A stretch of 64,000 bases of DNA from an uncultured Prevotella sp. (GCA_900545525.1 UQZX01000001.1:124001-188000); one strand, 5' to 3'. Shown: positions 25,988 to 34,726, numbered from the stretch's first letter. The notes: generated from the sequence alone by a model not told the origin. Numbers and translations are program-made.

Positions 25988-26632
25988 TTAGCGTGAGAAC
26001 ACAATTCCTACCTTTTTATATCCCAGTGCCTTCATCATCTGCGTGAACTGCTGCCGGGCATTCTCACGTGCATTTTCAATATTCTCTTTGGTAAGGCATC
26101 GCCTGCGCATCAATGTATATGCGCGCATGTAGAGAGCCTCACGGTCGGCATCGGTCCATTTACCCGACTCGAAGAACGACTGTGTCCTTGCCTCGTCGAT
26201 GAAGTCTTCGTCGAGCAGTTCCACATCGGGAAGACGCACCGTTATGCTGTCTCCAGTTGCCGTTATCCAGTGTGGCTTGACCTTGTGCATGTTTATTCCG
26301 AGCCTGAGACGTCCGTAATAGATACGTATCAGGTGGTCGTCGGAGAAGAAACCGCTCCTTGTGGTATCTGCCATTTCCTCGTCCGTGATTGTCAGGAACT
26401 CCCATTCGCCGATTTCTTTCATTGCCGTGATGTGCGCCTGAGTTATGTTTATGTTGTCGTCGACAGCCGTTTCTATCTTGTCTTTCGAGCATGAACGCAC
26501 AACCCATGCCGTCATTATGACAATGATAAGCACGGTAATGATGCCGGCAAGGATTGTCAGCCGTGATGTCATGCCCTGCAACTTTGACAGGAACTGTATG
26601 GCTCCGCTCTTTTTATTATTGTCTCTTTCCAT
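25988..26632 (-). CDS. DUF4230 domain protein (second of a pair)
   Basis: The 214-residue protein has an N-terminal membrane anchor (LTILAGIITVLIIVIMTAWVV, about residues 25-45). A DUF4230-type domain follows, with features such as IGEWEFLTI near 75, the basic stretch DHLIRIYYGRLRLGI near 100 and the helix at the end, NARENARQQFTQMMKALGYKKV. I chose ATG 26632 because the in-frame 26638 codon is TTG. It overlaps the upstream DUF4230 gene by 17 bases. Function of the family is unknown. The two adjacent members probably form a complex at the inner membrane, which is an inference from pairing. Confidence 0.72.
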   Translation of the reverse strand: MERDNNKKSGAIQFLSKLQGMTSRLTILAGIITVLIIVIMTAWVVRSCSKDKIETAVDDNINITQAHITAMKEIGEWEFLTITDEEMADTTRSGFFSDDHLIRIYYGRLRLGINMHKVKPHWITATGDSITVRLPDVELLDEDFIDEARTQSFFESGKWTDADREALYMRAYTLMRRRCLTKENIENARENARQQFTQMMKALGYKKVGIVFSR

Positions 26633-27296
26633 TTTCAATGCCGTTGTTTATCAGGATTTGAGGAATATCATCAAGCGAGAACTTTTTGCGGAATGTCACG
26701 GTGATGTTCTCTTCCTTAAACCCCATTTGCTCTATCATGGGTATCAATATGCGTGCCGCACTTTTCTGTGCCATGTCTATTATGCCCGTCTGTGGTATCG
26801 AGGCTATTATCGAGGCACGCCCCTGCTGTTCGTATGATGCCATTTCCGCATCGCTGAAAGTGCTTCTCAGCAGCGGCACCTGTTTCTTTATGTCCTTGTG
26901 GCTGATGCGGCTCGATGTCAGTTCCACCTTGGGATCGGGAAGTATTATTTCTATCTTGTCGCCCTTTCTGCTTATATTTTTCTCGCTGAACTCCGAGAAG
27001 TCGACATACGCTTTCAATGTTGCGTCCATGGGAATGGCTATCTTCCGCTCTCCCAAGGGCAGCGTTATGTCGAACTGTTTCTGGAGGAATGTGCCGCGAA
27101 GCTTCCGTGTGTCGTTGTGCGTAACTATCTTGTGTATGTGGTACTCGGCTGTATAAAGTCTCGAACAGTTCTTTATTACAGTCAGCATCATCGGTATTGT
27201 GTCGGCATGTATTTCCCTTCCCGCTTCCGTTTTCTTGCCGGAGCAGGAATAAAGTGCCGCAAGACACAGTGCCGTATAAATCAGTATATGTTTCAT
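26616..27296 (-). CDS. DUF4230 domain lipoprotein (first of a pair)
   Basis: The 226-residue protein starts MKHILIYTALCLAALYSCSG, a lipoprotein signal with Cys at 18, and carries a DUF4230-like domain of the same layout as its neighbour (YHIHKIVTHND near 55, KIAIPMDATLKAYVDFSEF near 85, a C-terminal FRKKFSLDDIPQILIN). The frame is open upstream to 27398, but those codons are a promoter-bearing repeat, so ATG 27296 is the start. The repeat places a TATCTTTG box 34-41 bases upstream on this strand. Function unknown. Confidence 0.72.
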   Translation of the reverse strand: MKHILIYTALCLAALYSCSGKKTEAGREIHADTIPMMLTVIKNCSRLYTAEYHIHKIVTHNDTRKLRGTFLQKQFDITLPLGERKIAIPMDATLKAYVDFSEFSEKNISRKGDKIEIILPDPKVELTSSRISHKDIKKQVPLLRSTFSDAEMASYEQQGRASIIASIPQTGIIDMAQKSAARILIPMIEQMGFKEENITVTFRKKFSLDDIPQILINNGIENGKRQ

Positions 27297-27319
27297 AAAT
27301 ACGGTTTTATAATTTCCGC

Positions 27320-27404
27320 TTATCTTATGCAAAGATAATGCAAGCCGAACGCAATGAAGCTTGTTTCCAATTGCTGAGGCGAAGCTTATCTTATGCAAAG
27401 ATAA
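27320..27404 (-). repeat. promoter-bearing dispersed repeat, copy a
   Basis: Two TTATCTTTGCATAAGATAA-type ends (read on the minus strand) flank a core with CTCAGCAATT and TTCGGCTTGCAT. The downstream TATCTTTG (27330-27337, minus strand) points at the DUF4230 gene. Further copies are at 46596, 52433 and 63304 (two in tandem). Confidence 0.8.
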
Positions 27405-27454
27405 GAAAAAGCACCTATAAACGTTCCGAAATGCTTTAAAAAACAGCTTTTCGC

Positions 27455-27485
27455 TTTGTGTTTAGTGTGATTTGCACTACCTTTG
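27455..27485 (+). promoter_or_regulatory. promoter of the DUF4738-like gene (TTTG, N19, TACCTTTG)
   Basis: TTTG at 27455-27458 and TACCTTTG at 27478-27485 are separated by 19 bases. The -7 box overlaps the first possible in-frame start (27483), so translation must begin at one of the ATGs at 27501, 27507 or 27510. Confidence 0.7.
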
Positions 27486-27506
27486 CAACCGTATAAAATT
27501 ATGTTT

Positions 27507-28088
27507 ATGATGAAAAACAGCATCAGGCTACGGCTTATATTGCCTGCCGTCATTGCCCTACTGGCTGTCGCCACGTCGTGTAATGAGAAGAAAGAGACAA
27601 CAGACATCATTGCCCCGAAACCGGTAAAGAAGGCTCCTGCCGCTCCGGTAAAAATGCAGGACTATACTCACAGCGAAGATGTGGAGTGGTTGGGAAAGAC
27701 ATATAAGGTGGTGATATCGCGCAGTGTGGACGGCGATGCTCCAGTCTTCGACGACGGTACAGGTACGAAATATCATGACAACAAGATACTTTTGCAGGTG
27801 TTGAGGGATGACAATACGTCGTTTTTTGAACGCAGTTTCACCAAAAACAGCTTCTCACAGTATCTTGAAAAGAAATATCTCGGCAGCAACACTCTGCTTG
27901 GTCTCGTCTTCGTAAAGGCAGAAGGAGACAACCTTGTGTTCTCTGTAAGCGTCGGTTCTCCCGACGCTCTCAGCGACGAATACGTTCCTCTGTCACTCGT
28001 GCTGTCGCGCATGGGGTCGCTGACGGTAAAGAAAGACGTGCATATAGATGCCTCTACCCCTGACGTTGAGGACGAGGACGGGGTTTAG
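27507..28088 (+). CDS. putative lipoprotein, DUF4738-like
   Basis: The 193-residue protein has a lipoprotein signal ending in AVATSC (Cys about residue 25), a proline/lysine-rich linker (APKPVKKAPAAPVK) and a compact beta-rich domain. Recognisable segments are YKVVISRSVDGDAP, a conserved KYHDNKILLQVLRDD and FVKAEGDNLVFSVSVGSPD, which fit what I recall of DUF4738 proteins of Bacteroidales. The acidic tail VEDEDGV ends the protein. It faces xth and is separated from it by a strong terminator. Function unknown; the family name is tentative. Confidence 0.65.
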   Translation: MMKNSIRLRLILPAVIALLAVATSCNEKKETTDIIAPKPVKKAPAAPVKMQDYTHSEDVEWLGKTYKVVISRSVDGDAPVFDDGTGTKYHDNKILLQVLRDDNTSFFERSFTKNSFSQYLEKKYLGSNTLLGLVFVKAEGDNLVFSVSVGSPDALSDEYVPLSLVLSRMGSLTVKKDVHIDASTPDVEDEDGV

Positions 28089-28122
28089 TGGGTGTGCCTT
28101 ATTGGGGCAATGATATAGAAGA

Positions 28123-28188
28123 GGTTGTGTCAAAATACTATTCTTGAGGTCTTGTATTGACGGATTTGTATTTTGACACAGCCTTTTT
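28123..28188. terminator. terminator between convergent DUF4738-like gene and xth
   Basis: Arms 28123-28138 and 28168-28183 (16 bases, one G-T wobble) are followed by TTTTTAT. Confidence 0.75.
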
Positions 28189-28191
28189 ATA

Positions 28192-28944
28192 TTATTTAAT
28201 TTCAAGTTCCACGGGGCAATGGTCGGACCCCATGATGTCCGTATGTATCTTTGCACCTGCAAGACTGTCAGTCAGGCGGTTTGAGACCACAAAATAGTCT
28301 ATGCGCCAGCCTGCGTTTTTTGCACGTGCCGAGAAGCGGTACGACCACCAGGAGTATATGTTCTCCATGTCAGGATAGAAATATCTGAATGAGTCGGTGA
28401 AGCCGCTTTCGAGCAGAGTTGTGAACTTACTGCGCTCTTCATCGGTAAATCCCGCATTCTTCCTGTTTGTCTTCGGATTTTTAAGGTCTATCTCCTTGTG
28501 TGCCACATTGAGGTCTCCGCAAACTATTACGGGCTTCTTTTTATCGAGCATAAGCAGGTATCGGCGGAAGTCATCCTCCCATTTCATGCGGTATTCAAGC
28601 CTTTTCAGTCCGTCCTGAGAGTTTGGTGTGTATACGGTTACAAGATAGAACGTGTCCATTTCGATAGTTATCACGCGCCCTTCATGGTCGTGTTCGTCTA
28701 TTCCCAGTCCGTAAGTGACGTTCAGCGGCTGATGTTTGGTGAATATAGCCGTGCCCGAATAACCTTTCTTGTCAGCATAGTTCCAGTACGATTGGTAGCC
28801 TTCGTATTGTAGGTCCAGCTGTCCCGCCTGCATCTTAGTCTCCTGCAGACAGAAGAAGTCGGCATCAAGCTGTCTGAAAATCTCGCTGAAGCCCTTGCCC
28901 TCGCAGGCTCTCAGCCCGTTGACATTCCAAGATATGAATTTCAT
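28192..28944 (-). CDS. xth: exodeoxyribonuclease III
   Basis: The 250-residue enzyme is an AP endonuclease and 3' exonuclease of the endonuclease/exonuclease/phosphatase fold, acting in base-excision repair. Key residues are visible: N in SWNVNGLRA (residue 7 region), E in LQETKM near 36, the D-x-N of CGDLNVAHKEIDL near 150, and the final GSDHCPVELE with catalytic His. Length is normal. It is a single-gene unit with a terminator shared with the gene opposite. Confidence 0.95.
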   Translation of the reverse strand: MKFISWNVNGLRACEGKGFSEIFRQLDADFFCLQETKMQAGQLDLQYEGYQSYWNYADKKGYSGTAIFTKHQPLNVTYGLGIDEHDHEGRVITIEMDTFYLVTVYTPNSQDGLKRLEYRMKWEDDFRRYLLMLDKKKPVIVCGDLNVAHKEIDLKNPKTNRKNAGFTDEERSKFTTLLESGFTDSFRYFYPDMENIYSWWSYRFSARAKNAGWRIDYFVVSNRLTDSLAGAKIHTDIMGSDHCPVELEIK

Positions 28945-28988
28945 TTTTCTGTTTCTTTTTATGTTATTTCCATGTTTTGTCTACGCCG

Positions 28989-29142
28989 TGTGTAACGCCT
29001 TTGTATTCAGTATGTAGCGCCTTGTGTTCATAAGGTATGGCTTTACGTTGTCCAAAGCTATGCTTTATTGTGCCTAAAGCATAGCTTTACGACAGCTTAT
29101 CCTATGCTTTGTGATTTCCGGAGATGCCGTTCACGTTTCCGA
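28989..29142. repeat. 22-bp periodic degenerate array A3 (7 units)
   Basis: Seven 22-base units start at 28989 and then every 22 bases to 29121. They share a GC followed by a T run at positions 8-12; two neighbours read AAGCTATGCTTTA and AAGCATAGCTTTA. The array fills the 280-bp gap between xth and the ribH terminator. Confidence 0.68.
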
Positions 29143-29173
29143 TGTGTGTCCTGTGTGGTCTCCGGTTAAAATA

Positions 29174-29202
29174 AAAGGCCTGTGCTTTTTGCACAAGCCT
29201 TT
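29174..29202 (-). terminator. ribH terminator
   Basis: AAAGGCCTGTGC and GCACAAGCCTTT form a 12-base stem around a five-T loop. On the minus strand it lies just after the ribH stop. Confidence 0.7.
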
Positions 29203-29224
29203 ATCTGTTTAATGCCTTCCGGCA

Positions 29225-29701
29225 TCAGAACTTAGCCATTTTTATTGCATCGATGGCGCACTCGTCGCCTTTGTTTCCATACTTTCCGCCGCTTCTGTCC
29301 TTAGCCTGCTGCAGGTCGTTGGTTGTGAGCAGTCCGTAAATTACGGGTATCTCGCTCTTTGCGTTCAGCCTTGCAATGCCGTAGGTCACACCTTGGCAGA
29401 TGTAGTCGAAGTGGGGGGTCTCGCCCCGTATCACGCTTCCGAGGATTATAATGGCATCATAGCTGCCGTTGAGAGTCATCTGATGCGCGCCGTAGACAAG
29501 CTCAAAACTGCCCGGAACGGTCTTTACATGGATGTTTTCAGGCAGTGCCCCGTGCTTTTCCAGCGTGCTTACGGCTCCGTCGAGCAGTGCTCCCGTAATC
29601 TCAGAGTTCCACTCCGCCACCACGATGCCGAAGCACATGTTGCTTGCATCGGGTATTTTCTCGGTGTCGTATGCCGAAAGGTTGTGTTGTGCTGTTGCCA
29701 T
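29225..29701 (-). CDS. ribH: 6,7-dimethyl-8-ribityllumazine synthase
   Basis: RibH condenses the ribityl-uracil amine with dihydroxybutanone phosphate in the last-but-one step of riboflavin synthesis; it forms icosahedral or pentameric cytosolic assemblies. The 158-residue protein has the family segments VVAEWNSEITGALLDGA near 29, VPGSFELVYGAHQM near 62, ILGSVIRGETPHFDYIC near 86 with the catalytic His, and VIYGLLTTNDLQQAKDRSG near 120. It starts one base from the stop of the TPR gene, so the two are coupled. No FMN riboswitch is visible. Confidence 0.94.
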   Translation of the reverse strand: MATAQHNLSAYDTEKIPDASNMCFGIVVAEWNSEITGALLDGAVSTLEKHGALPENIHVKTVPGSFELVYGAHQMTLNGSYDAIIILGSVIRGETPHFDYICQGVTYGIARLNAKSEIPVIYGLLTTNDLQQAKDRSGGKYGNKGDECAIDAIKMAKF

Positions 29702-30402
29702 TATTTGGTTGTTGCGCGTTCTATATATTTGTCAATCTCCTGTGAAACGGCAGAGTTTACATACTTTTTCTTTATGTCGTTGTAAATCTCCAGTGCCTCA
29801 TCCTTCTTGTTCTGGCTTTCCAATATCTCCGCTGCCTTTATGAGGAATGTGGGAGACAGGCTGTTGTTTGTCTTCTCGTCAGCCTTGGAGTCTGCCATCT
29901 TGGCTGCTTTTTTGAAGCATTCCACAGCCTTGTCAAGCTCGTTCACGTGTGCATAGGCATCGCCGAGGGCAGACACGGCTGCTGGACTTATCATCATATC
30001 TCCTGCCGTAGAGTAGTCTTCAAGATACTGTACTGCCTCTTTCCATTTGTTAAGGTTGGCGTAACACAGTCCTGCATAGAGGTTGGCAAGGTTGCCTGCG
30101 TCCGTGCTGCTGTAGTCTGAAGCAATCTTGACGAAGCCTGCATAGCCTGTACCGTCGCCGTTCAGGGCTTTGTCATACTGCTGGTTTGCAAAGTATTCCT
30201 GTCCCTTTGCCAGTGCGGTGCTTGCCTCGTCCTGACGCGGTTCGGCAACATAGTTCTTGTAAATTATGGTTCCTGCAACGATTACGATTATCGCTGCAAC
30301 TACCGAGATGATAACGTTTTTGTACTTAAGGAAAGACGCTTCGCGTTTTGTCAGTAACTCCTCTGTGTTCGGAGTGCCGTTCTTTTCGATTGGATTTGCC
30401 AT
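29701..30402 (-). CDS. TPR-repeat membrane-anchored protein
   Basis: The 233-residue protein has one N-terminal membrane helix (NVIISVVAAIIVIVAGTIIY, about residues 35-54), placing the rest in the periplasm. Tetratricopeptide repeats follow (GLCYANLNKWKEAVQYLED, ALGDAYAHVNELDKAVECFK, ILESQNKKDEALEIYNDIK). I chose the ATG at 30402 (MANPIEKNG) rather than the 30429 start. It is in the position of a YfgM-like scaffold protein, ahead of ribH, with a divergent promoter toward recF. Its specific partner is unknown. Confidence 0.82.
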   Translation of the reverse strand: MANPIEKNGTPNTEELLTKREASFLKYKNVIISVVAAIIVIVAGTIIYKNYVAEPRQDEASTALAKGQEYFANQQYDKALNGDGTGYAGFVKIASDYSSTDAGNLANLYAGLCYANLNKWKEAVQYLEDYSTAGDMMISPAAVSALGDAYAHVNELDKAVECFKKAAKMADSKADEKTNNSLSPTFLIKAAEILESQNKKDEALEIYNDIKKKYVNSAVSQEIDKYIERATTK

Positions 30403-30446
30403 TATTTCTATTATTTTATTTATTTTCAAATAAGTTTAAAGTGTGG

Positions 30447-30454
30447 CAAAATTA
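30447..30454 (-). promoter_or_regulatory. -7 box of the TPR-ribH operon
   Basis: The minus strand reads TAATTTTG, 45-52 bases before the TPR start, in a 147-bp divergent intergenic region shared with recF. Confidence 0.5.
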
Positions 30455-30518
30455 CTTATTTTATCCCATATATTGAAATTTATCAATGACTTTTTTCGTT
30501 TTTAAATGGCAAATGAAC

Positions 30519-30526
30519 TAACTTTG
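30519..30526 (+). promoter_or_regulatory. -7 box of recF
   Basis: TAACTTTG lies 24-31 bases before the recF ATG. A T-rich -33 region without an exact TTTG precedes it. Confidence 0.5.
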
Positions 30527-30549
30527 CAGGACATTGAACGTAACGGCAG

Positions 30550-31659
30550 ATGTTACTTAAGAAAATCTCAATTATCAATTATAAGAATATCAAGGCGGCG
30601 TCTTTGGAGCTTTCTCCAAAGATAAACTGTTTCATAGGCCATAACGGTGAGGGCAAGACAAACCTCCTCGATGCTGTCTACTATATGTCTTTTTGCCGCA
30701 GTGCATACACTTCTTCAGACTCTCAGGTGTTGTGTCATGATGAGGATTTCTTCGTGCTCGAAGGTCTTTATGAGACCGACGGCGGTGACGAGGAGAACGT
30801 GTATTGCGGCATGAAGCGCGGTATGAAGAAGCATTTCAAGCGCAACAAGAAGGAGTATAAGAGGCTTTCGCAGCATATAGGACTTATCCCGCTGATATTC
30901 GTATCGCCCTCTGACACCCTTCTTATTGAGGGCGGAGGCGACGAAAGGCGCAGGCTTATGGATGTTGTAATATCGCAGTATGACGGCACATACATTGATG
31001 CCGTAAACCGGTATAACAAGGCTTTGCGTCAGCGCAATACGCTTCTGAAAATGGAAAACGAGCCTGATGCGGCACTTATGGATATATGGGAGGAGCAGAT
31101 GGCAGAGTCGGGAGAGATGATATATGCCAAGCGGCGTGAGTTCATCGACCGGCTTATACCTGTTTTCCAGAGCTTTTATGAGATGATATCCGACGGCAAG
31201 GAGACCGTTTCGCTCGACTATGTTTCTCATTGTCAGCGCGGTCCGCTCCTCGAGGTGATACGCCGTGACAGGATTAAAGACCGTGCCGTGGGCTATTCAT
31301 TGCACGGTGTCCACCGCGATGACCTTGAGATGCAGCTTGGAGGATATCCCATGAAGCGTGAAGGGAGTCAGGGTCAGAACAAGACATTTGTAATTGCACT
31401 GAAGCTTGCCCAGTTTGATTTTCTCAGGCGGACGTGCGGCAACACCAAGCCGATATTGCTTCTCGACGATATTTTCGACAAGCTCGACGCGCGCCGTGTT
31501 GAGCAGATTGTGCGCATAGTGGCAGGTGACGGCTTCGGACAGATATTCCTTACCGACACCAACCGCGACCATCTTGACCGCATATTGCATACCGGTTCGC
31601 ACGACTACAGGATATTCTCCGTTTCCGGAGGCAATGTAACGGAAAGGGAGGAAGACTGA
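30550..31659 (+). CDS. recF: DNA repair and recombination protein RecF
   Basis: RecF is an SMC-like ATPase that helps load RecA at gaps with RecOR. The 369-residue protein has the Walker A GHNGEGKTNLLDAVYYMSF near residue 29, the SMC-like signature in the C-terminal half (SQGQNKTFVIALKLAQ near 276) and Walker B LLLDDIFDKLDARR near 306. The stop shares one base with the ATG of the DUF721 gene (TGATG), so the pair is translationally coupled, as is usual in Bacteroidetes. Confidence 0.94.
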   Translation: MLLKKISIINYKNIKAASLELSPKINCFIGHNGEGKTNLLDAVYYMSFCRSAYTSSDSQVLCHDEDFFVLEGLYETDGGDEENVYCGMKRGMKKHFKRNKKEYKRLSQHIGLIPLIFVSPSDTLLIEGGGDERRRLMDVVISQYDGTYIDAVNRYNKALRQRNTLLKMENEPDAALMDIWEEQMAESGEMIYAKRREFIDRLIPVFQSFYEMISDGKETVSLDYVSHCQRGPLLEVIRRDRIKDRAVGYSLHGVHRDDLEMQLGGYPMKREGSQGQNKTFVIALKLAQFDFLRRTCGNTKPILLLDDIFDKLDARRVEQIVRIVAGDGFGQIFLTDTNRDHLDRILHTGSHDYRIFSVSGGNVTEREED

Positions 31660-31949
31660 TGTTCAAGCGTGATGTGTTGTCGCTTGCCGACGTTATAAAC
31701 CGCTGCCTGCGTCAGAACGGGCTTGAGACGCCGCTCCTACAGAAGCGTCTTGTCGATGCGTGGGGCACGGTTGCGGGAAGCATGGTGGAGAGTTATACTG
31801 CCGAAAAGTATATCCGCAATCAGGTCCTTTATGTTAAAATAACGAGTCCGGCGTTGCGTTCGGACCTTTCGATGATGCGTACACGTCTTGTGGCACGGCT
31901 CAACGGGCATGTCGGCAGCAAGGTCATTACGGATGTAAGGATATATTGA
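31659..31949 (+). CDS. DUF721 / DciA-like protein
   Basis: This 96-residue protein belongs to DUF721 (segment WGTVAGSMVESYTAEKYIRNQVLYVKI). The family includes DciA, a replicative-helicase operator that substitutes for DnaC in many bacteria, and members often sit beside recF or dnaN. The beta-alpha KH-like core seems complete (RNQVLYVKITSPALRSDLSM). Its coupling to recF supports a role in DNA replication or repair, but short Bacteroidetes members have not been shown to act as DciA. Confidence 0.8.
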   Translation: MFKRDVLSLADVINRCLRQNGLETPLLQKRLVDAWGTVAGSMVESYTAEKYIRNQVLYVKITSPALRSDLSMMRTRLVARLNGHVGSKVITDVRIY

Positions 31950-31960
31950 CACGCCGCAGG

Positions 31961-32506
31961 CTATTGCCCGTTGCATATCACTTCGTCCATTCTTATATCG
32001 TTCTTGTCCGTGGGCAGTTTCTCAACCTTTTGAAAATCAAAGCATAATCCTATCTTGTATACATCCGGTATCCTGGCAAGGAAGCGGTCGTAATATCCCT
32101 TTCCCCTGCCGAGACGGTTGTTTCCGGCATCGAAAGCCATGCCCGGAACGACGGCAACGTCTATGCTTTCATAACATGTGTATAGTTCCCCCGTTGGTTC
32201 CATTATGCCGTATGCTCCTTCTTTAAGGCTTTGTCTGCCCTCGTAACGGTGCAGTTCCATGTCGCTGCTGCCTGTCACGACGGGCAGCAGCACCGTCTTT
32301 CCGCTTTGGGCAAGAACGTCTGCCGCGGCGCGGGTATCCACCTCATCCGGCAGAGAGTGATATATTAATATTGTTCGCGCGTTCTTTATTATAGGGTGGG
32401 AGAGCAGGGCTGCAACTGCCGAAAGCGACATTTCACCCAGCTCCTTGCCGGTGAACTGCCGCTTTCTCTCGCGCATTTTCTTACGGAGGTCATTCTTCGC
32501 CGTCAT
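31961..32506 (-). CDS. 5-formyltetrahydrofolate cyclo-ligase family protein
   Basis: The 181-residue protein carries the signature GRGKGYYDRFLA near residue 133 and the N-terminal KNDLRKKMRERKRQF motif. It converts 5-formyl-THF to 5,10-methenyl-THF with ATP, returning a storage folate to the one-carbon pool. It overlaps the upstream S41 peptidase gene by 4 bases (ATGA type), an operonic link without an obvious metabolic reason. It converges with the recF-DUF721 pair across 11 bases. Confidence 0.93.
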   Translation of the reverse strand: MTAKNDLRKKMRERKRQFTGKELGEMSLSAVAALLSHPIIKNARTILIYHSLPDEVDTRAAADVLAQSGKTVLLPVVTGSSDMELHRYEGRQSLKEGAYGIMEPTGELYTCYESIDVAVVPGMAFDAGNNRLGRGKGYYDRFLARIPDVYKIGLCFDFQKVEKLPTDKNDIRMDEVICNGQ

Positions 32507-34236
32507 GCCTTCAGCAATATATTTTGCCTTGTCATTTCCGTTCCGGTTGGTGCAGACATGATATCCGTTCCGCGGAAAAGCGCCACTTTCCCGTTCTTAC
32601 CCTTACCCGCGGGTGCCGGCTTCTTGGGGAATGCGGCGTTGCGGCGGAAGACATCGAGTGCCGTATTTATAACTTTGTCGTCACTGTTGATATACTTTAT
32701 CCAAGCCTCTTCGTCCATAATGTTGTATATTATGCGGCTGTTGATGTAGCGCTCAAGCAGGTTGTGCGACTTTCTTATCATGAGATTGCGGCGCTGCAGC
32801 CCGTTCTTGTCGGCGAAAGATGCAAACTTCTCCACCGTGTTCTGTTTCACAAGATAGTCCGAAAGCTCCATCATTTCCGTAAATGTGTTAAGTTTCAGAC
32901 GGTTGTCGTCGGTGTATGTGAATGCAAACTGCAATATCATTCCGCTCATTGCCGCCTCTTTGTAGTACGAAGTTACGTTTGTCGTATCCTCGGGCACAAA
33001 GATGTCCGGGGTGATACCGCCCCCTCCGTACACCGTTCTTCCGAGAACCGTGTGGTAGGCAGGTCCCGTATGCTTTATGCTGTCTTGCGAGAAAAACTCC
33101 CCGTGTGTGTATCTTGTCATCAGGTCATCTTCATAATCGCGCTCCGCCCCTGGCACATACGGTTTCTGTATACATCTTCCCGACGGCGTGTAATAACGTG
33201 CCACGGTAAGGCGTATCATCGATCCGTCGTTGAAACTCATCTGTTGCTGTACCAGTCCCTTGCCGAAAGAGCGGCGTCCTATTATCGTTGCGCGGTCGTT
33301 GTCCTGCATTGCTCCTGCAAGAATTTCAGCCGCGGAAGCCGATGACTCGTTGATGAGTATTACGAGAGGTATGTCCTGATAGCTGCCATGCCCGTCACTC
33401 GGATAGTCTTTGCGTGGCGAGCGGCGTCCCTCGGTATATACGATGAGACGTTTTGCCGGCAGAAACTCGTTGGCAATCTGTATTGCAGACTGCAGATATC
33501 CGCCGGTATTGTCGCGCAGGTCTATCACTAAGTTGCCGAAACCCTCCTGAGAGAGCTGTGCAAGTGCTATGAGCAGCTCAGGATATGTATTGTCCCCGAA
33601 GCTTTTTATACGTATGTATCCGGTCTTGTCGTCAAGCATGTATGCCGCGCTGACGCTCTTCTGCGGAATGTCGCCGCGTGTAACCGTAAAGTATCTCTGC
33701 TTCTTCTCGCGATAACGCAGCACCCCGATCTTCACTTTCGTGTCCTTGGGACCCTTCAGCCGGTGCATCGCCTCCTCGTTGGTGACCGTCTTTCCCACGA
33801 AAGGCTTGCCGTCGAGGCTTACTATCTTGTCGCCTGCAATTATGCCGGCGCGCTCTGCCGGCCCGTTCTTTATTACCCCTTGCACACGTATAGTGTCTTT
33901 TCTTATTACAAATTCTATACCCACTCCGGAGAAAGAACCTTTCAGTTCGTCGGTCGCACGCTGCACATCCTTTGCGCTTATGTATGTGGAATGCGGGTCG
34001 AGATCTGCCAGTATCTGCGGGATAGCCTTGTCTACGAGCGAGTCGATGTTAACCGCGTCCACATACTGGTCGTTGATTATGTGGAGCAGGTTGTTCAGCC
34101 TGTTGCTGCCCGAGTTGATTATATTCAGCCGGTTGCCCGAAAAGTGGTTGGCATAGAACGTGCCTATTAATATTCCTATAACCACGCACAGTGCCATCAG
34201 CAGCGGCATGTAGCGGTTTGATTTATTCTGTCTCAT
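32503..34236 (-). CDS. S41 family C-terminal processing peptidase (CtpA-like)
   Basis: The 577-residue protein starts with an inner-membrane anchor/signal (MPLLMALCVVIGILIGTFY). A PDZ domain follows (about 95-175; KNGPAERAGIIAGDKIVSLDG), then the S41 protease domain with catalytic Ser in NESSASAAEILAGAM near 300 and Lys in GRRSFGKGLVQQQ near 326. Such enzymes trim periplasmic proteins from the C terminus. The C-terminal ~150 residues are an extension of the type common in Bacteroidetes. It overlaps the dCMP deaminase gene by 14 bases upstream and the cyclo-ligase by 4 downstream. Confidence 0.92.
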   Translation of the reverse strand: MRQNKSNRYMPLLMALCVVIGILIGTFYANHFSGNRLNIINSGSNRLNNLLHIINDQYVDAVNIDSLVDKAIPQILADLDPHSTYISAKDVQRATDELKGSFSGVGIEFVIRKDTIRVQGVIKNGPAERAGIIAGDKIVSLDGKPFVGKTVTNEEAMHRLKGPKDTKVKIGVLRYREKKQRYFTVTRGDIPQKSVSAAYMLDDKTGYIRIKSFGDNTYPELLIALAQLSQEGFGNLVIDLRDNTGGYLQSAIQIANEFLPAKRLIVYTEGRRSPRKDYPSDGHGSYQDIPLVILINESSASAAEILAGAMQDNDRATIIGRRSFGKGLVQQQMSFNDGSMIRLTVARYYTPSGRCIQKPYVPGAERDYEDDLMTRYTHGEFFSQDSIKHTGPAYHTVLGRTVYGGGGITPDIFVPEDTTNVTSYYKEAAMSGMILQFAFTYTDDNRLKLNTFTEMMELSDYLVKQNTVEKFASFADKNGLQRRNLMIRKSHNLLERYINSRIIYNIMDEEAWIKYINSDDKVINTALDVFRRNAAFPKKPAPAGKGKNGKVALFRGTDIMSAPTGTEMTRQNILLKA

Positions 34237-34666
34237 CTTCTTCCGGATTAAGATAAATAACTTCTATGTCGGCTCTTTTCAGCAGGTTTATGCCGTCTTC
34301 GAGCCGATATTTCTCTCCATATACTACGCGTTTGATGCCCGACTGTATTATCAGCTTGGCACATTCTATGCACGGGGAAGCCGTTACGTACAGCGTAGAG
34401 CCGTCGCTGTTGTTCGAGCTTCGTGCCAGTTTCGTTATTGCGTTGGCTTCGGCATGAAGCACATACGCCTTTGTAACGTTGTTGTCATCTTCGCAAACAT
34501 TCTCGAAGCCGCTCGGTGTACCGTTGTATCCGTCGCTTATAATCATCTTGTCCTTCACCACCAGCGCACCCACCTTCCGTCTTTTGCAGTAGCTGTTCTC
34601 TGCCCAGATGCGTGCCATGCGCAGGTAGCGCAGGTCGAGAAGCCGTTGTTTGTTGTCTGTTGCCAT
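34223..34666 (-). CDS. dCMP/deoxycytidylate deaminase family protein
   Basis: The 147-residue protein has zinc-dependent cytidine-deaminase-fold motifs: HAEANAITKLA near residue 69 (His ligand and catalytic Glu) and TASPCIECAKLII near 93 (two Cys ligands). It matches the ComEB-like dCMP deaminases that make dUMP for thymidylate synthesis. I used the ATG at 34666 (MATDNKQRLLDLRYLRMARIW); ATG 34681 is also possible. It lies between the M3 peptidase and S41 peptidase genes and overlaps the latter by 14 bases. Confidence 0.9.
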   Translation of the reverse strand: MATDNKQRLLDLRYLRMARIWAENSYCKRRKVGALVVKDKMIISDGYNGTPSGFENVCEDDNNVTKAYVLHAEANAITKLARSSNNSDGSTLYVTASPCIECAKLIIQSGIKRVVYGEKYRLEDGINLLKRADIEVIYLNPEEDETE

Positions 34667-34726
34667 TGGTCTAAACTCCATTCCTCCTCCACTTATTATT
34701 ACTTTACTGCCTTTTCTCCTTCCTCC

